Assembly: GCF_001715295.1 (NCBI RefSeq)
Contig: NZ_MDKB01000003.1
Span: 637,954-701,953 of the forward strand
Origin: Streptomyces griseus
Lineage (GTDB): Bacteria > Actinomycetota > Actinomycetes > Streptomycetales > Streptomycetaceae
DNA: 64,000 nt
Reading direction: 5' to 3'
Below are positions 52,057 to 59,235 of the stretch, in pieces. The notes beneath the pieces are model-generated. The model was not told the DNA's origin. It was given only the letters and a program-made list of their open reading frames with translations, and made no database searches. The position numbers and the translations under genes were made by a program. Position 1 is the stretch's first letter. Each line of letters starts with the position of its first letter.

Positions 52057-52203
52057 GACGACCTCGCCGACGTTGTCCTACATAGCGATCGCGTCGCGTC
52101 TCCCAATTAGCGGTCGAGTCGTCGCGGGGCCCCGGGCGGCCAAGTTCCTTGAGCCATCCAACGGCGGCACCATGCCAGCCATACCCAGGACCCCTGGGCC
52201 GCC
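52057..52203 (-). ncRNA. Candidate IS110 bridge (seek) RNA
   Basis: Read on the minus strand upstream of the transposase. There is a hairpin CCCAGG-GGT-CCTGGG (52198-52184). Then two target-like segments follow: GCATGGTG (52175-52168), equal to the minus strand of the right flank, and AAGGAACTT (52150-52142), complementary to the minus strand of the left flank. A stem GGCGGCC/GGCCGCC (52203-52197 with 52141-52135) encloses them. Further on are two donor-like segments: ATTGGGA (52107-52101), equal to the left element end, and GTAGGACA (52081-52074), the inverse of the right element end. They lie within a GACGAC/GTCGTC stem (52123-52118 with 52062-52057). The sense of all four matches fits published IS110 bridge-RNA logic. 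Transcription is inferred. Confidence 0.7.
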
Positions 52204-52255
52204 GATCCTACGAATGACCAGCTCAGACCCACAACTAAGAAGGTAGGACACCACC

Positions 52256-52426
52256 ATGCTCGGCATAGCCGCTGCCGTCCTGTTCGCCATCGCCTTCCTG
52301 ATCAACGCCGCGGACATCACCACCAACGACGTCTTCGCCTCCGTGAACGTCATGCTCCTGGGCCTGGCACTCCTCGCCCTGCACGTGGCGGGGATCGGAG
52401 CGGGCCGCCCCTCCCGCAGACGCTGA
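52256..52426 (+). CDS. Small two-helix membrane protein (56 aa)
   Basis: ATG 52256 encodes MLGIAAAVLFAIAFLINAAD, then ITTNDVFASVNVMLLGLALLALHVAGIG and a basic tail GRPSRRR. Two membrane helices with the tail inside are predicted. It resembles the many small Streptomyces membrane proteins of unknown role. The IS110 element ends just upstream: the present AGGA site (seven bases before ATG) belongs to the element, while the original AAGGAA site now lies at 50808-50813. So expression may now depend on the element's sequence. Confidence 0.75.
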   Translation: MLGIAAAVLFAIAFLINAADITTNDVFASVNVMLLGLALLALHVAGIGAGRPSRRR

Positions 52427-52532
52427 CCCGCCGCCGACGCCGTTCGGCCGGGTGTTCGTCGAGCCCCCGCACGGCCCCGCCCCGCCCCGATCCGAACCCG
52501 GGGGCGGGGCCGGCTGCCGCCCCGGACGAGCC

Positions 52533-52574
52533 GGCCACGGGCCACGGGCCACCGGCCACCGGCCACCGGCCACC
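52533..52574. repeat. Seven-base tandem repeat, six units
   Basis: Two GGCCACG units followed by four GGCCACC units, uninterrupted. It lies in the 338-base gap (52427-52764) between the small membrane protein and the SnoaL-like gene; otherwise I see no gene or clear terminator there. A heptamer array of this kind can expand or contract by slippage. Confidence 0.9.
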
Positions 52575-52764
52575 ACGGATTCTCCCGCTCCCGCGGCCCG
52601 CGCACGCCGCCCGGGAGCGTGTGTGACACGGCATCAGGCAGCGAGGCGCCGAGGCGCTCCGGGAGCCTTCGCCTTCGGAGGCGTCGGGCCTCCGGCAGGG
52701 GATGCACGGTCAGGCCCTACCCGTCAGCATGGGAGGTGCGGGATATGTCTGAACGGAGGTTCCC

Positions 52765-53199
52765 ATGGCTGACAACGAAACGTTCGTACGCGACCTGTTC
52801 ACGGCGTGGAACCACCGGGACTACGACTCCATCGCGGGGGCCGTGGCTCCTGACTGCACCGTCGTCGAGGAGGGCAGCGGCAGAACCCTGAAGGGTCCGG
52901 AGGGCTTCACCCAGCTCGCGAAGGCGATGTTCGACGCGATGCCCGACGGCCGCTTCGCGCTGGACCACCTCACGTCCCAAGGGGACACGGTGGTCGTCGA
53001 GTACACGGGCACCGGGACCCAGACGGGAGACCTCGCCCTTCACGCGGGCACCCTGCCCGCCACGGGGCAGCACATCACGGTGCACGCGTGCGACGTCTAC
53101 AAGATGAAGGACGGCAAGATCAAGGAGGGCCGGGTCTACATGGACACCGGCGCCATCATGAGCCAGCTGGGCCTGACCCGTCAGCTGCAGAGCAGTTGA
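52765..53199 (+). CDS. SnoaL-like/ester cyclase-type NTF2-fold protein
   Basis: The product is 144 aa; ATG 52765 has ACGGAGG five to six bases upstream. The cone-shaped alpha+beta-barrel pattern is clear: ETFVRDLFTAWNHRDYDSIAGAVAPDCTVVEEGSGRTLKGPEGF, AMFDAMPDGRFALDHLTSQGDTVVVEYTGTGTQTG, and HACDVYKMKDGKIKEGRVYMDTGAIMSQLG. SnoaL-like proteins include polyketide cyclases and ester cyclases, but most stand-alone copies are uncharacterised. There is no biosynthetic gene nearby, so a specific reaction is not assigned. Confidence 0.88.
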   Translation: MADNETFVRDLFTAWNHRDYDSIAGAVAPDCTVVEEGSGRTLKGPEGFTQLAKAMFDAMPDGRFALDHLTSQGDTVVVEYTGTGTQTGDLALHAGTLPATGQHITVHACDVYKMKDGKIKEGRVYMDTGAIMSQLGLTRQLQSS

Positions 53200-53355
53200 C
53201 CGGAGAGAACTGCGGGACGGACGGAGGCGAGCCGGTCCATGGTGCTCGCGTCCGGGTGCGCCGACCGCGCAAGCTCCGTACATCGCCACGCGAAGCACCG
53301 TGACGCATATGTCCACGGTCGGGGTGGACGCGGGTTCCGGGGAAAGACGGAGTAC

Positions 53356-53862
53356 ATGAGACAGATCAAGACACCGAAGCACGTTTCGCCGCAGGCCTCC
53401 TGGCAGCCGTACGCGCTCACCACCGTGGCCGTCACCGCCTGCGCGGTGGCCGGGGCCGCAGCGGTGAACCCGGACAGCACCTGGTACCGCGGGCTGGAAA
53501 AGCCGCGGTGGCAACCCCCGTCCTGGGCTTTCGGCGCGGTATGGACACCGCTGTACGCGTCGATCGCCTGGGCGGGCGGCCGAGCCCTGCACCGCGCCCG
53601 GGGAGACGATCGACGCGGCCTCGCCGCCGGCGTGGGGGCGAACCTCGCCCTGAACGCGGCGTGGAACTGGATGTTCTTCGGCTGCCGCAGCCCGAAGGCG
53701 GGCCTGCTGGGCACGCTCGCGCTCGATGTGAGCAACGCGGAGCTGATCCGCCGAACCACCCGCATCGATCGCACAGCAGGTAGGAGCCTGCTCCCCTATG
53801 CGGCCTGGTGCGCGTTCGCCACCGCCCTGAACGCGTCGATCGTCCGCCGCAACCCCGCCTGA
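53356..53862 (+). CDS. TspO/MBR family membrane protein
   Basis: The product is 168 aa; ATG 53356 has a GGAG three bases upstream. Five membrane helices are expected. Motifs include WYRGLEKPRWQPPSWAFGAVWTPLYASIAWAGG (the P-x-W-x-P-P and W-T-P-L-Y signatures, near 45-80), ANLALNAAWNWMFFGCRSPKAGL and LLPYAAWCAFATALNASIVRRNP (W-x-x-F-A-x-x-L-N-x). TspO binds porphyrins, haem or cholesterol-like ligands and acts in stress or tetrapyrrole handling. The roughly 155 bases before it contain no other gene. Confidence 0.95.
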   Translation: MRQIKTPKHVSPQASWQPYALTTVAVTACAVAGAAAVNPDSTWYRGLEKPRWQPPSWAFGAVWTPLYASIAWAGGRALHRARGDDRRGLAAGVGANLALNAAWNWMFFGCRSPKAGLLGTLALDVSNAELIRRTTRIDRTAGRSLLPYAAWCAFATALNASIVRRNPA

Positions 53863-53984
53863 AAGCCTTCGAACGCCGCAGGCAGCTTGCCTGCCGTCCG
53901 TCACCGCGCGAGTGCCCGGTGCCGGGCCCGGCGACTCGCGAAGAGCCCCTCCCGCTCCCCGATCCCCCGAGCCGGTACACCTGG

Positions 53985-54013
53985 CCCCGTCGCGATGGAC
54001 CGTCGCGACGGGG
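53985..54013. terminator. Bidirectional terminator
   Basis: A perfect 11-bp stem: CCCCGTCGCGA (53985-53995) pairs with TCGCGACGGGG (54003-54013) with a seven-base loop, between the converging TspO gene and the small membrane-protein gene. Confidence 0.83.
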
Positions 54014-54044
54014 TGTGAGGCGCCGGACACCCCGCGCCCTGTCC

Positions 54045-54395
54045 TCACGGATCGAAAGACGGTCCCGGCTGCGTCGGCAGACGCTTCCGGCTGCGCCACA
54101 CACACCTCCTACGGCCCGTGCCGGGTCGTTCCTCGGTCGCGGCTCCCCCCAGATCTCCGGCCCGCCCGGTGGTCGATTCCCTGCGCGTGTGTGCCCAGCC
54201 ACCGGTCACCGTGGCGACGAGCGTGACGAGTCCGAGGAGGATCATCCGGCCGATGAGGCCGCCGGGGACGCGGTGGAGGATGCCCCGGAGCGGCTCGGAG
54301 CCCTGGTCGAGCGGAGCGCGGATCATCCCCTGGGCGGCCAGGGCCGTGATCACCAGGCCGACCGCCTCGAGGGCCGCATAGCCGCCCTTGCGCAT
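54045..54395 (-). CDS. Small membrane protein, unknown function
   Basis: The product is 116 aa; ATG 54395 (MRKGGYAALEAVGLVITALAAQGMIRAPLDQG) has GGAGAGA five bases upstream. Two hydrophobic helices lie at about 6-23 and 50-70 (GLIGRMILLGLVTLVATVTGGWAHTRRES). A polar, Arg-rich tail of about 45 residues follows. I do not recognise the family. It is divergent from the histidine kinase at 54585. Confidence 0.65.
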   Translation of the reverse strand: MRKGGYAALEAVGLVITALAAQGMIRAPLDQGSEPLRGILHRVPGGLIGRMILLGLVTLVATVTGGWAHTRRESTTGRAGDLGGAATEERPGTGRRRCVWRSRKRLPTQPGPSFDP

Positions 54396-54584
54396 CGCGT
54401 CTCTCCGTCCGGGGTTCGGTTGTCTCGGCACGTGCACGAGTCTGTCCACGCGCTGCGGCAGGCGCATCGGCCCGGCGGCTCGCGACGCCTTCGACCGGAG
54501 GCGGGCCGGTGATGCGACTCCGGTCGGGGGCCCATCGTCCCGCGGTCCGACTCACCGGCCGCACGGCTTCGCGACAATGGCCGG

Positions 54585-55766
54585 GTGAACACGGAGGTAG
54601 CGCCACGGCTCGGGTGGTGGCAGCAGGCATGGCGGCTGGGCGCGGCTGCGGCAGTGGGGATACCGCTGTGGCTGTCCATCGGTGTGGTGCTGCGGGAGCA
54701 GACGGACGAGACGGGCTCGTGGTTCCTGATCGGTGATCCGCTGGTGGCTGCCGGCTGCCTCACAGCGCTTCTGTGGCGGCGGCGGTTCCCGCTCGCCGTC
54801 GCCCTGACGGTCGTGATCGCCTCGACCGCCTCGGCACTCGCTTCCGGCGCCGCGTTGCTGGCGCTGGTGTCGATCTCCACGCGTCGTCGTCCGGTGGAGA
54901 TCGGGGTCGTCGCCCTGGCCTTGGTGACCGCGTCACAGTTCACCGGCGGGTTCTACCCGGTCCGGAGCTCGTCCGGCCTGTTGTGGTACCAGCTCGCGTT
55001 CCCGGCACTGCTCGCGGGCATCGCGGTGACCCTGGGCATGGCCATCGGGGCGCGGCGTGTCGAGGTGCGGTCCTTGCGATACCGGGCGGAGAGCGCGGAA
55101 CGTGAACAGACCGCCCGGGCGGCGCAGGCCCGGGCTCTGGAACGGAACCGGATCGCCCGGGAGATGCACGACGTGCTCGCGCACCGGATCTCCCTGGTCG
55201 CCATGCAGGCCGGAGTCCTGGACCACCGCAGCGACCTCACCGCGGAGGAAAGCCGCGTGCTGGTCCGCGGTATCACCGACGGCTCCCGACAAGCCCTGGA
55301 GGAACTACGGGATGTCCTCGGTGTACTCCGGGCCGACCCGGGCCGCCCGGAACCACCCCAGCCCTCCTTCGACCGTATCCCCGAACTGGTAGCCGAAGCC
55401 CGCACGTCCGGGCTGGACGTCACCCTCACCAGCACCGTGGCGGGAACGCCGTCCGATGCCCTCGGACGCACCTGCTACCGGATCGTCCAGGAGGGACTGA
55501 CCAACGCCGCGAAGCACGCCCCAGGCGCGCAGGTGCACATCACCCTCGACGGCACAGCCGGTGACGACCTCGGGGTGAGCGTCCACAACTCCCCCGCCAC
55601 CACGGCGACCGCACCACCACCACCCTCGGGATTCGGTCTGCTCGGCCTCACCGAACGCATCAGCCTCGCCGGCGGAGAGCTCAGCCACCACCCCACCTCC
55701 GATAACGGATACGTCCTCACCGCGCAGCTACCCTGGCCCCACCCCACCCACGAGAAGAGGGTATGA
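54585..55766 (+). CDS. Two-component sensor histidine kinase (DesK/NarL-type)
   Basis: The product is 393 aa; GTG 54585 follows GACAAT by six bases with no ribosome site, possibly leaderless. Four to five N-terminal membrane helices (residues 15-155) are followed by a coiled linker RRVEVRSLRYRAESAEREQTARAAQARALE. The His box is ERNRIAREMHDVLAHRISLVAMQAG. The ATPase is intact, with N box CYRIVQEGLTNAAKHAPGA and G box SGFGLLGLTERISLAGG. It pairs with the response regulator whose GTG directly abuts its stop. Confidence 0.93.
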   Translation: MNTEVAPRLGWWQQAWRLGAAAAVGIPLWLSIGVVLREQTDETGSWFLIGDPLVAAGCLTALLWRRRFPLAVALTVVIASTASALASGAALLALVSISTRRRPVEIGVVALALVTASQFTGGFYPVRSSSGLLWYQLAFPALLAGIAVTLGMAIGARRVEVRSLRYRAESAEREQTARAAQARALERNRIAREMHDVLAHRISLVAMQAGVLDHRSDLTAEESRVLVRGITDGSRQALEELRDVLGVLRADPGRPEPPQPSFDRIPELVAEARTSGLDVTLTSTVAGTPSDALGRTCYRIVQEGLTNAAKHAPGAQVHITLDGTAGDDLGVSVHNSPATTATAPPPPSGFGLLGLTERISLAGGELSHHPTSDNGYVLTAQLPWPHPTHEKRV

Positions 55767-56447
55767 GTGGACACCGAGCGGGAGCCGGTCCGCGTCGTCG
55801 TCGTCGTCGACGACGACCAGCTGGTGCGGATGGCACTGCGGCTCGTCATCGACGGCGAACCGGACCTGACCGTCGTCGGGGAAGCGGCCGACGGGGACGC
55901 GGCCATCACCGTGGTGGACGAGCAGCGGCCGGACGTCGTCCTGATGGACGTGCGGATGCCCGGCCGCGACGGTCTCAGCGCGACCCGGGAACTCCTCACC
56001 CGGCCGGTGCGGCCGCGGGTGCTCATGCTGACCACCTTCGACTCCGACGATCTGGTACTCGGCGCGCTGCACGCCGGAGCACTCGGGTTCGTCCTCAAGG
56101 ACACCCAGCCGGCGCGGATTCTCGACGCGGTGCGGACCGTCGCGGAGGGCAACTCCGTACTGTCCCCGGCGGCCACGGCACGCGTGATCGCCGCAGCGAC
56201 CAGCCCACGGTCGTCCTACGCTCGCGGCTCATCCCGCGAAGCCGCGCGGGGACAGCTGTCCGTACTGACGGAACGAGAACGCGAAACCGCTCGGGCCGTG
56301 GCGGACGGCCTGGGCAACGCGGAGATCGCCGAGCGGTTGTCCATCAGCGTCGCGACCGTCAAGGCACACGTGGGCAGCCTGTTCGCCAAGCTGGGGGTCG
56401 ACAACCGGGTGCGGATCGCACTCCTGGTGCGTGACGCGGAGGAATGA
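55767..56447 (+). CDS. LuxR/NarL-family response regulator
   Basis: The product is 226 aa; GTG 55767 immediately follows the kinase stop, and GAAGAGG precedes it. The receiver has VVVVVDDDQLVRMALRLVI, phosphoacceptor Asp in DVVLMDVRMPGRDG, LTTFDSDD and FVLKDTQP. The output domain is LTERERETARAVADGLGNAEIAERLSISVATVKAHVGSLFAKLGV in two overlapping stretches. It has the same length as, and clear similarity to, the regulator at 14963, so the two systems are paralogous. The regulon is unknown. Confidence 0.94.
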   Translation: MDTEREPVRVVVVVDDDQLVRMALRLVIDGEPDLTVVGEAADGDAAITVVDEQRPDVVLMDVRMPGRDGLSATRELLTRPVRPRVLMLTTFDSDDLVLGALHAGALGFVLKDTQPARILDAVRTVAEGNSVLSPAATARVIAAATSPRSSYARGSSREAARGQLSVLTERERETARAVADGLGNAEIAERLSISVATVKAHVGSLFAKLGVDNRVRIALLVRDAEE

Positions 56448-56626
56448 CCAGCCTCGCGCAGAGGAAGGGCGACGCTGCCGGCACCTGGGCGGAGAAACGC
56501 CCGTCGAGGGCAGGGCCGCGAAGGGCCGGTTCCCATCCGTGCAAGGCACGCCTTGAAGCGATGCCTCACGCTCACTGCAGGTCCGCACGGCAAACGCTGC
56601 CCGCGAAAACACCCAGAAAACGCGTT

Positions 56627-56656
56627 TCCCCAGGTCAGAACGATTCTGCCTGGGGA
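56627..56656 (-). terminator. tRNA operon terminator
   Basis: TCCCCAGG (56627-56634) pairs with CCTGGGGA (56649-56656), and CAGAA/TTCTG extends the stem past one bulged T. On the minus strand it follows tRNA-Met by about seven bases and is followed by AACGCGTTTTC. This is a good intrinsic terminator for the tRNA genes. Confidence 0.82.
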
Positions 56657-56663
56657 TGCTCGG

Positions 56664-56737
56664 TGGGGCGGGTGGGACTCGAACCCACGGCCGACGGATT
56701 ATGAGTCCGCTGCTCTAACCGGCTGAGCTACCGCCCC
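56664..56737 (-). tRNA. tRNA-Met (CAT)
   Basis: This is a 74-base cloverleaf: acceptor GGGGCGG/CCGCCCC, D arm GCTC...GAGC, anticodon stem GCGGA-CTCATAA-TCCGT with CAT, T arm with GGTTCGAGTCC, and discriminator A. CCA is not encoded (the genome continues CCG). The paired first acceptor base argues against an initiator. A CAT anticodon could also be tRNA-Ile2 with lysidine; elongator Met is more likely. Confidence 0.92.
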
Positions 56738-56958
56738 GTCTCGGCGTGGCGCGTACATGTGTGCGCGCCGTCTGCCGCAGCATAGCCGGTCATACGATCT
56801 CCTGCTGCGGATGGCCGGCTTCGCGTGACCATGAAGACCGCGCTGCGTGCTGCCCGGTTCCGGCCGGTCGGAGATCGGCCCGGAAAGAGTGGCCGGGCCC
56901 CCGGCGGGGCCCGTGCGGGCACACGAAAAAGGACCCCGAAGGGCCCTCCTCCGCATCG

Positions 56959-57031
56959 CTCCCCCGACTGGACTCGAACCAGTAACCCTCCGGTTAACAG
57001 CCGAATGCTCTGCCAATTGAGCTACAGGGGA
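56959..57031 (-). tRNA. tRNA-Asn (GTT), copy 2
   Basis: A 73-base cloverleaf: acceptor TCCCCTG/CGGGGGA, D arm GCTC..GAGC, anticodon stem TTCGG-CTGTTAA-CCGGA (one T-G pair) giving GTT, T arm GGTTCGAGTCC, discriminator G, no encoded CCA. It differs from copy 1 in the anticodon stem and variable region. Confidence 0.96.
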
Positions 57032-57036
57032 TCGCG

Positions 57037-57109
57037 CTCCCCCGACTGGACTCGAACCAGTAACCTGCCGGTTAACAGCCGGCTGCTCTGCCAATTGAGC
57101 TACAGGGGA
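57037..57109 (-). tRNA. tRNA-Asn (GTT), copy 1
   Basis: A 73-base cloverleaf, five bases upstream of the other tRNA-Asn. The anticodon stem is perfect (GCCGG-CTGTTAA-CCGGC) with GTT, discriminator G, no encoded CCA. Tight spacing suggests one precursor with copy 2 and perhaps tRNA-Met about 220 bases further on. Confidence 0.96.
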
Positions 57110-57290
57110 TTGCTGCGGTGCCTCGAATCGTACCTGCCTGGCGGCTGCCGGGCGGCGCGCGTTCGCTGCGACACATACATTAGCGCAAGCAGGGGGGTGC
57201 TCCGCCAATCGGTATCTGCCGGGGTGATCTCGGGTGCTCGCGGGTAGGCGGGCAGCACACGTCGCACAGAGCGAAGGAAGGGTGGCAGCC

Positions 57291-57593
57291 ATGCGGTACC
57301 GGCTCACGTTCATCGCCGGAGTGGCCCTCGGCTACGTGCTCGGCACACGGGCAGGGCGCGAGCGTTACGAGCAGATCCGGAAGGCCGCGCGGCGGCTCTC
57401 CGAGAATCCCGCCGTACGCAACGCCGCGGAGTCCGCCGCGCACGGCGGCCGGGACTTCGCGGGCAAGGCCTACCACTCGGTGAGCGAGAAGGTCGGGGAC
57501 AGGGTGCCGGTCTCCGTCGCCGACCGGGTGCGTTCGCTGCGGGAGCGCAACGGCCACGGCGGGGGCGACGACTGGGGCACGACCAACACCTGA
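57291..57593 (+). CDS. YtxH-like small membrane-associated protein
   Basis: The product is 100 aa; ATG 57291 has GAAGGAAGGG upstream. The start MRYRLTFIAGVALGYVLGTRAGRERYEQIRKAARRLSENPAVRNAAESA is the YtxH pattern: a short Gly-containing helix with GTRAGRERYEQI, then an amphipathic helical region. The tail is polar and Gly-rich (NGHGGGDDWG). YtxH-like proteins are stress-related membrane or envelope proteins of unknown mechanism. Confidence 0.88.
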   Translation: MRYRLTFIAGVALGYVLGTRAGRERYEQIRKAARRLSENPAVRNAAESAAHGGRDFAGKAYHSVSEKVGDRVPVSVADRVRSLRERNGHGGGDDWGTTNT

Positions 57594-57605
57594 GGGAGCC
57601 TCCCC

Positions 57606-57642
57606 GTGCCGGGCCCCGCCCGGTACGGGCGGGGCCCGGCAC
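57606..57642 (+). terminator. Very strong stem-loop
   Basis: A perfect 17-bp stem: 57606-57622 pairs with 57626-57642 (core GCCGGGCCCCGCCC) with only a three-base GTA loop, 12 bases after the YtxH-like stop. It is among the strongest hairpins in the window. Confidence 0.88.
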
Positions 57643-57675
57643 GGAACGGTCCGGCGGTGCGGCAGAATTCTGTGT

Positions 57676-59118
57676 ATGGGCATAGTCGCCGGCTTGGACA
57701 GTTCTTCCGCCTACACGCACATCGTCGTCTGCGACACGGACACCGGTGCGGTGCTGCGGCAGGGGTACGCCGCACATCCCGTCGAGGCCAAGGCCTCGGA
57801 GGTGGACCCGCAGGCATGGCTGCTCTCACTCGGTGAGGCGGCCTCCGGCGGGCTGCTCGAAGGCGTACAGGCCATCGGGGTGTCCGCGCAGCAGCACGGC
57901 CTGGTGCCGCTGGACCACCAGGGCAATCTCGTACGGCCCGCGCTGCTCGGCAACGACCGGCGGGCGCAGGTCGCCGCGGCCGACCTGGTCGACGGGCTGG
58001 GCGGACGGCAGGCCTGGGCGGAGGCCGTCGGGGCCGTACCGCAGGCGGCGCAGCCCGTGGCGAAGCTGCGCTGGCTGGCCCGTACGGAACCCGAGAACGC
58101 GCAGCGTGTCGCCGCCGTCCTGCAGCCGCACGACTGGCTGGTGTGGCAGCTGCTGGGCCGGCCCGCCCGCCGGACGACCGACCGCGGTGCCGCTTCCGGT
58201 ACGGGCTACTGGTCGGCGCGGTCCGGCTCCTACCGGCCCGACCTCGTGGAGCTCGCGCTCGGCCACCCGGCGGCGCTGCCGGAGGTGCTCGGCCCGGCCG
58301 ACACCGCCGGTACGACGCCGGAGGGGCTGCTGATCTCGGCCGGGACCGGCGAGACGATGGCCGCGGCCTTCGGGCTGGGGGTCGCCGTCGGGGACGCCGT
58401 GGTGTCACTGGGCGCGTCCGGTTCCGTCATGGCCGTGCACCACGAGGCGCTGGCCGATCCCAGCGGGATGATCACCTCGTTCGCGGACGCGACCGGGATG
58501 CACCTCCCGGTCGTCCACACGTCGAACGCCGTGCGCGTGCTGCGCGGCACGGCCGAGATGCTGGGTGTGGCGGGCCTGGACGAGCTGTCCGCGCTGGCGC
58601 TCGAGTCGACCCCGGGCTCCTCCGGGCTCGTGTTCCTCCCGTACCTGGAGGGCGAGCGCACCCCGCGTCTGCCGCACACGGCGGGGACGCTGACCGGGCT
58701 GCGGCGCGAGTCGATGAAGCCCGAGCACCTGGCCCGGGCGGCGTTCGAGGGCATGCTGTGTTCGCTGGCCGACGCGCTGGACGTGCTGCGCGGCCGGGGT
58801 GTGGAGGTGCGGCGGGTGTTCCTGCTGGGCGCGGCGGCCGAACTGCCCGCCGTACAGGCTCTGGCGCCCGCGGTGTTCGGTACGCAGGCCGTCGTGCCGC
58901 AGCCCGCCCAGTACGCCGCGCAGGGCGCGGCCCGGCAGGCGGCGTGGGCGCTCGGGGTCGCGCAGGGAACGCTCGATCCGCGGACTCCCCCGGCCTGGCA
59001 GGGTGCCGCGACGCAGGTCCTGGAGCCGGGCGAGGAGGCCGCTGTGGGCCGGGCGGTGCGGCAGCAGTACGGGGCCACCCGTGACCAGCTCCACCCGGGG
59101 GCGTTCGGCACGGACTGA
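57676..59118 (+). CDS. FGGY-family carbohydrate kinase (xylulose-kinase-like)
   Basis: The product is 480 aa; ATG 57676 lies seven bases after CAGAAT, probably leaderless. It has the actin-like two-domain FGGY fold: GLDSSSAYTHIVVCDTDTG at the start, VSAQQHGLVPLDHQGNLVRPALLGNDRRA near 70-95 (substrate loop), LQPHDWLVWQLLG, GTGETMAAAFGLGV and VSLGASGSVMAVHHE for ATP, and the late VFLLGAAAELPAVQALAPAVFG. It phosphorylates a sugar with ATP; the xylulokinase group fits best. The N-terminal SSS replaces the usual G-T-x-S. It is not linked to the sugar cluster at 30-39 kb. Confidence 0.88.
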   Translation: MGIVAGLDSSSAYTHIVVCDTDTGAVLRQGYAAHPVEAKASEVDPQAWLLSLGEAASGGLLEGVQAIGVSAQQHGLVPLDHQGNLVRPALLGNDRRAQVAAADLVDGLGGRQAWAEAVGAVPQAAQPVAKLRWLARTEPENAQRVAAVLQPHDWLVWQLLGRPARRTTDRGAASGTGYWSARSGSYRPDLVELALGHPAALPEVLGPADTAGTTPEGLLISAGTGETMAAAFGLGVAVGDAVVSLGASGSVMAVHHEALADPSGMITSFADATGMHLPVVHTSNAVRVLRGTAEMLGVAGLDELSALALESTPGSSGLVFLPYLEGERTPRLPHTAGTLTGLRRESMKPEHLARAAFEGMLCSLADALDVLRGRGVEVRRVFLLGAAAELPAVQALAPAVFGTQAVVPQPAQYAAQGAARQAAWALGVAQGTLDPRTPPAWQGAATQVLEPGEEAAVGRAVRQQYGATRDQLHPGAFGTD

Positions 59119-59235
59119 AAGGGCTGGGCGCGGCCCGGGTTTTGACCCGGGTTTGGGGAAAAGCGTTGGCCGTCGGGGTGCGGGGTGCCGGAGGATGGTC
59201 CGGCTTCTGCCCTCCGCCGACTCCGAGAGACCCGC

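Larger units (their letters stand above)
50819..52250 (-). mobile_element. IS110-family insertion sequence (about 1.43 kb)
   Basis: The element holds one transposase gene (minus strand), a very short end after the transposase stop and a roughly 200-bp non-coding end before its start, the layout of the IS110 group. There are no terminal inverted repeats. Limits are set by matches between the non-coding end and both junctions: the outer flanks carry AAGGAACTT (50808-50816) and CACCATGC (52252-52259) with a shared CC core at each end. The exact left edge is uncertain by one base. Removing it reconnects a ribosome site AAGGAA to the ATG of the gene at 52256. Confidence 0.82.

Noticed and set aside
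50823..52077. GACGTTGTC direct repeats as a 9-bp target duplication bounding the IS
   Set aside because: That right limit would leave only 30 bases before the transposase and exclude the guide-containing region; IS110 elements do not make such duplications, and the flank/guide matches support limits at about 50819 and 52250.
56664..56737. tRNA-Ile2 or initiator tRNA-Met
   Set aside because: The paired first acceptor base argues against initiator; Ile2 cannot be excluded by anticodon alone, but elongator Met is the more common assignment.
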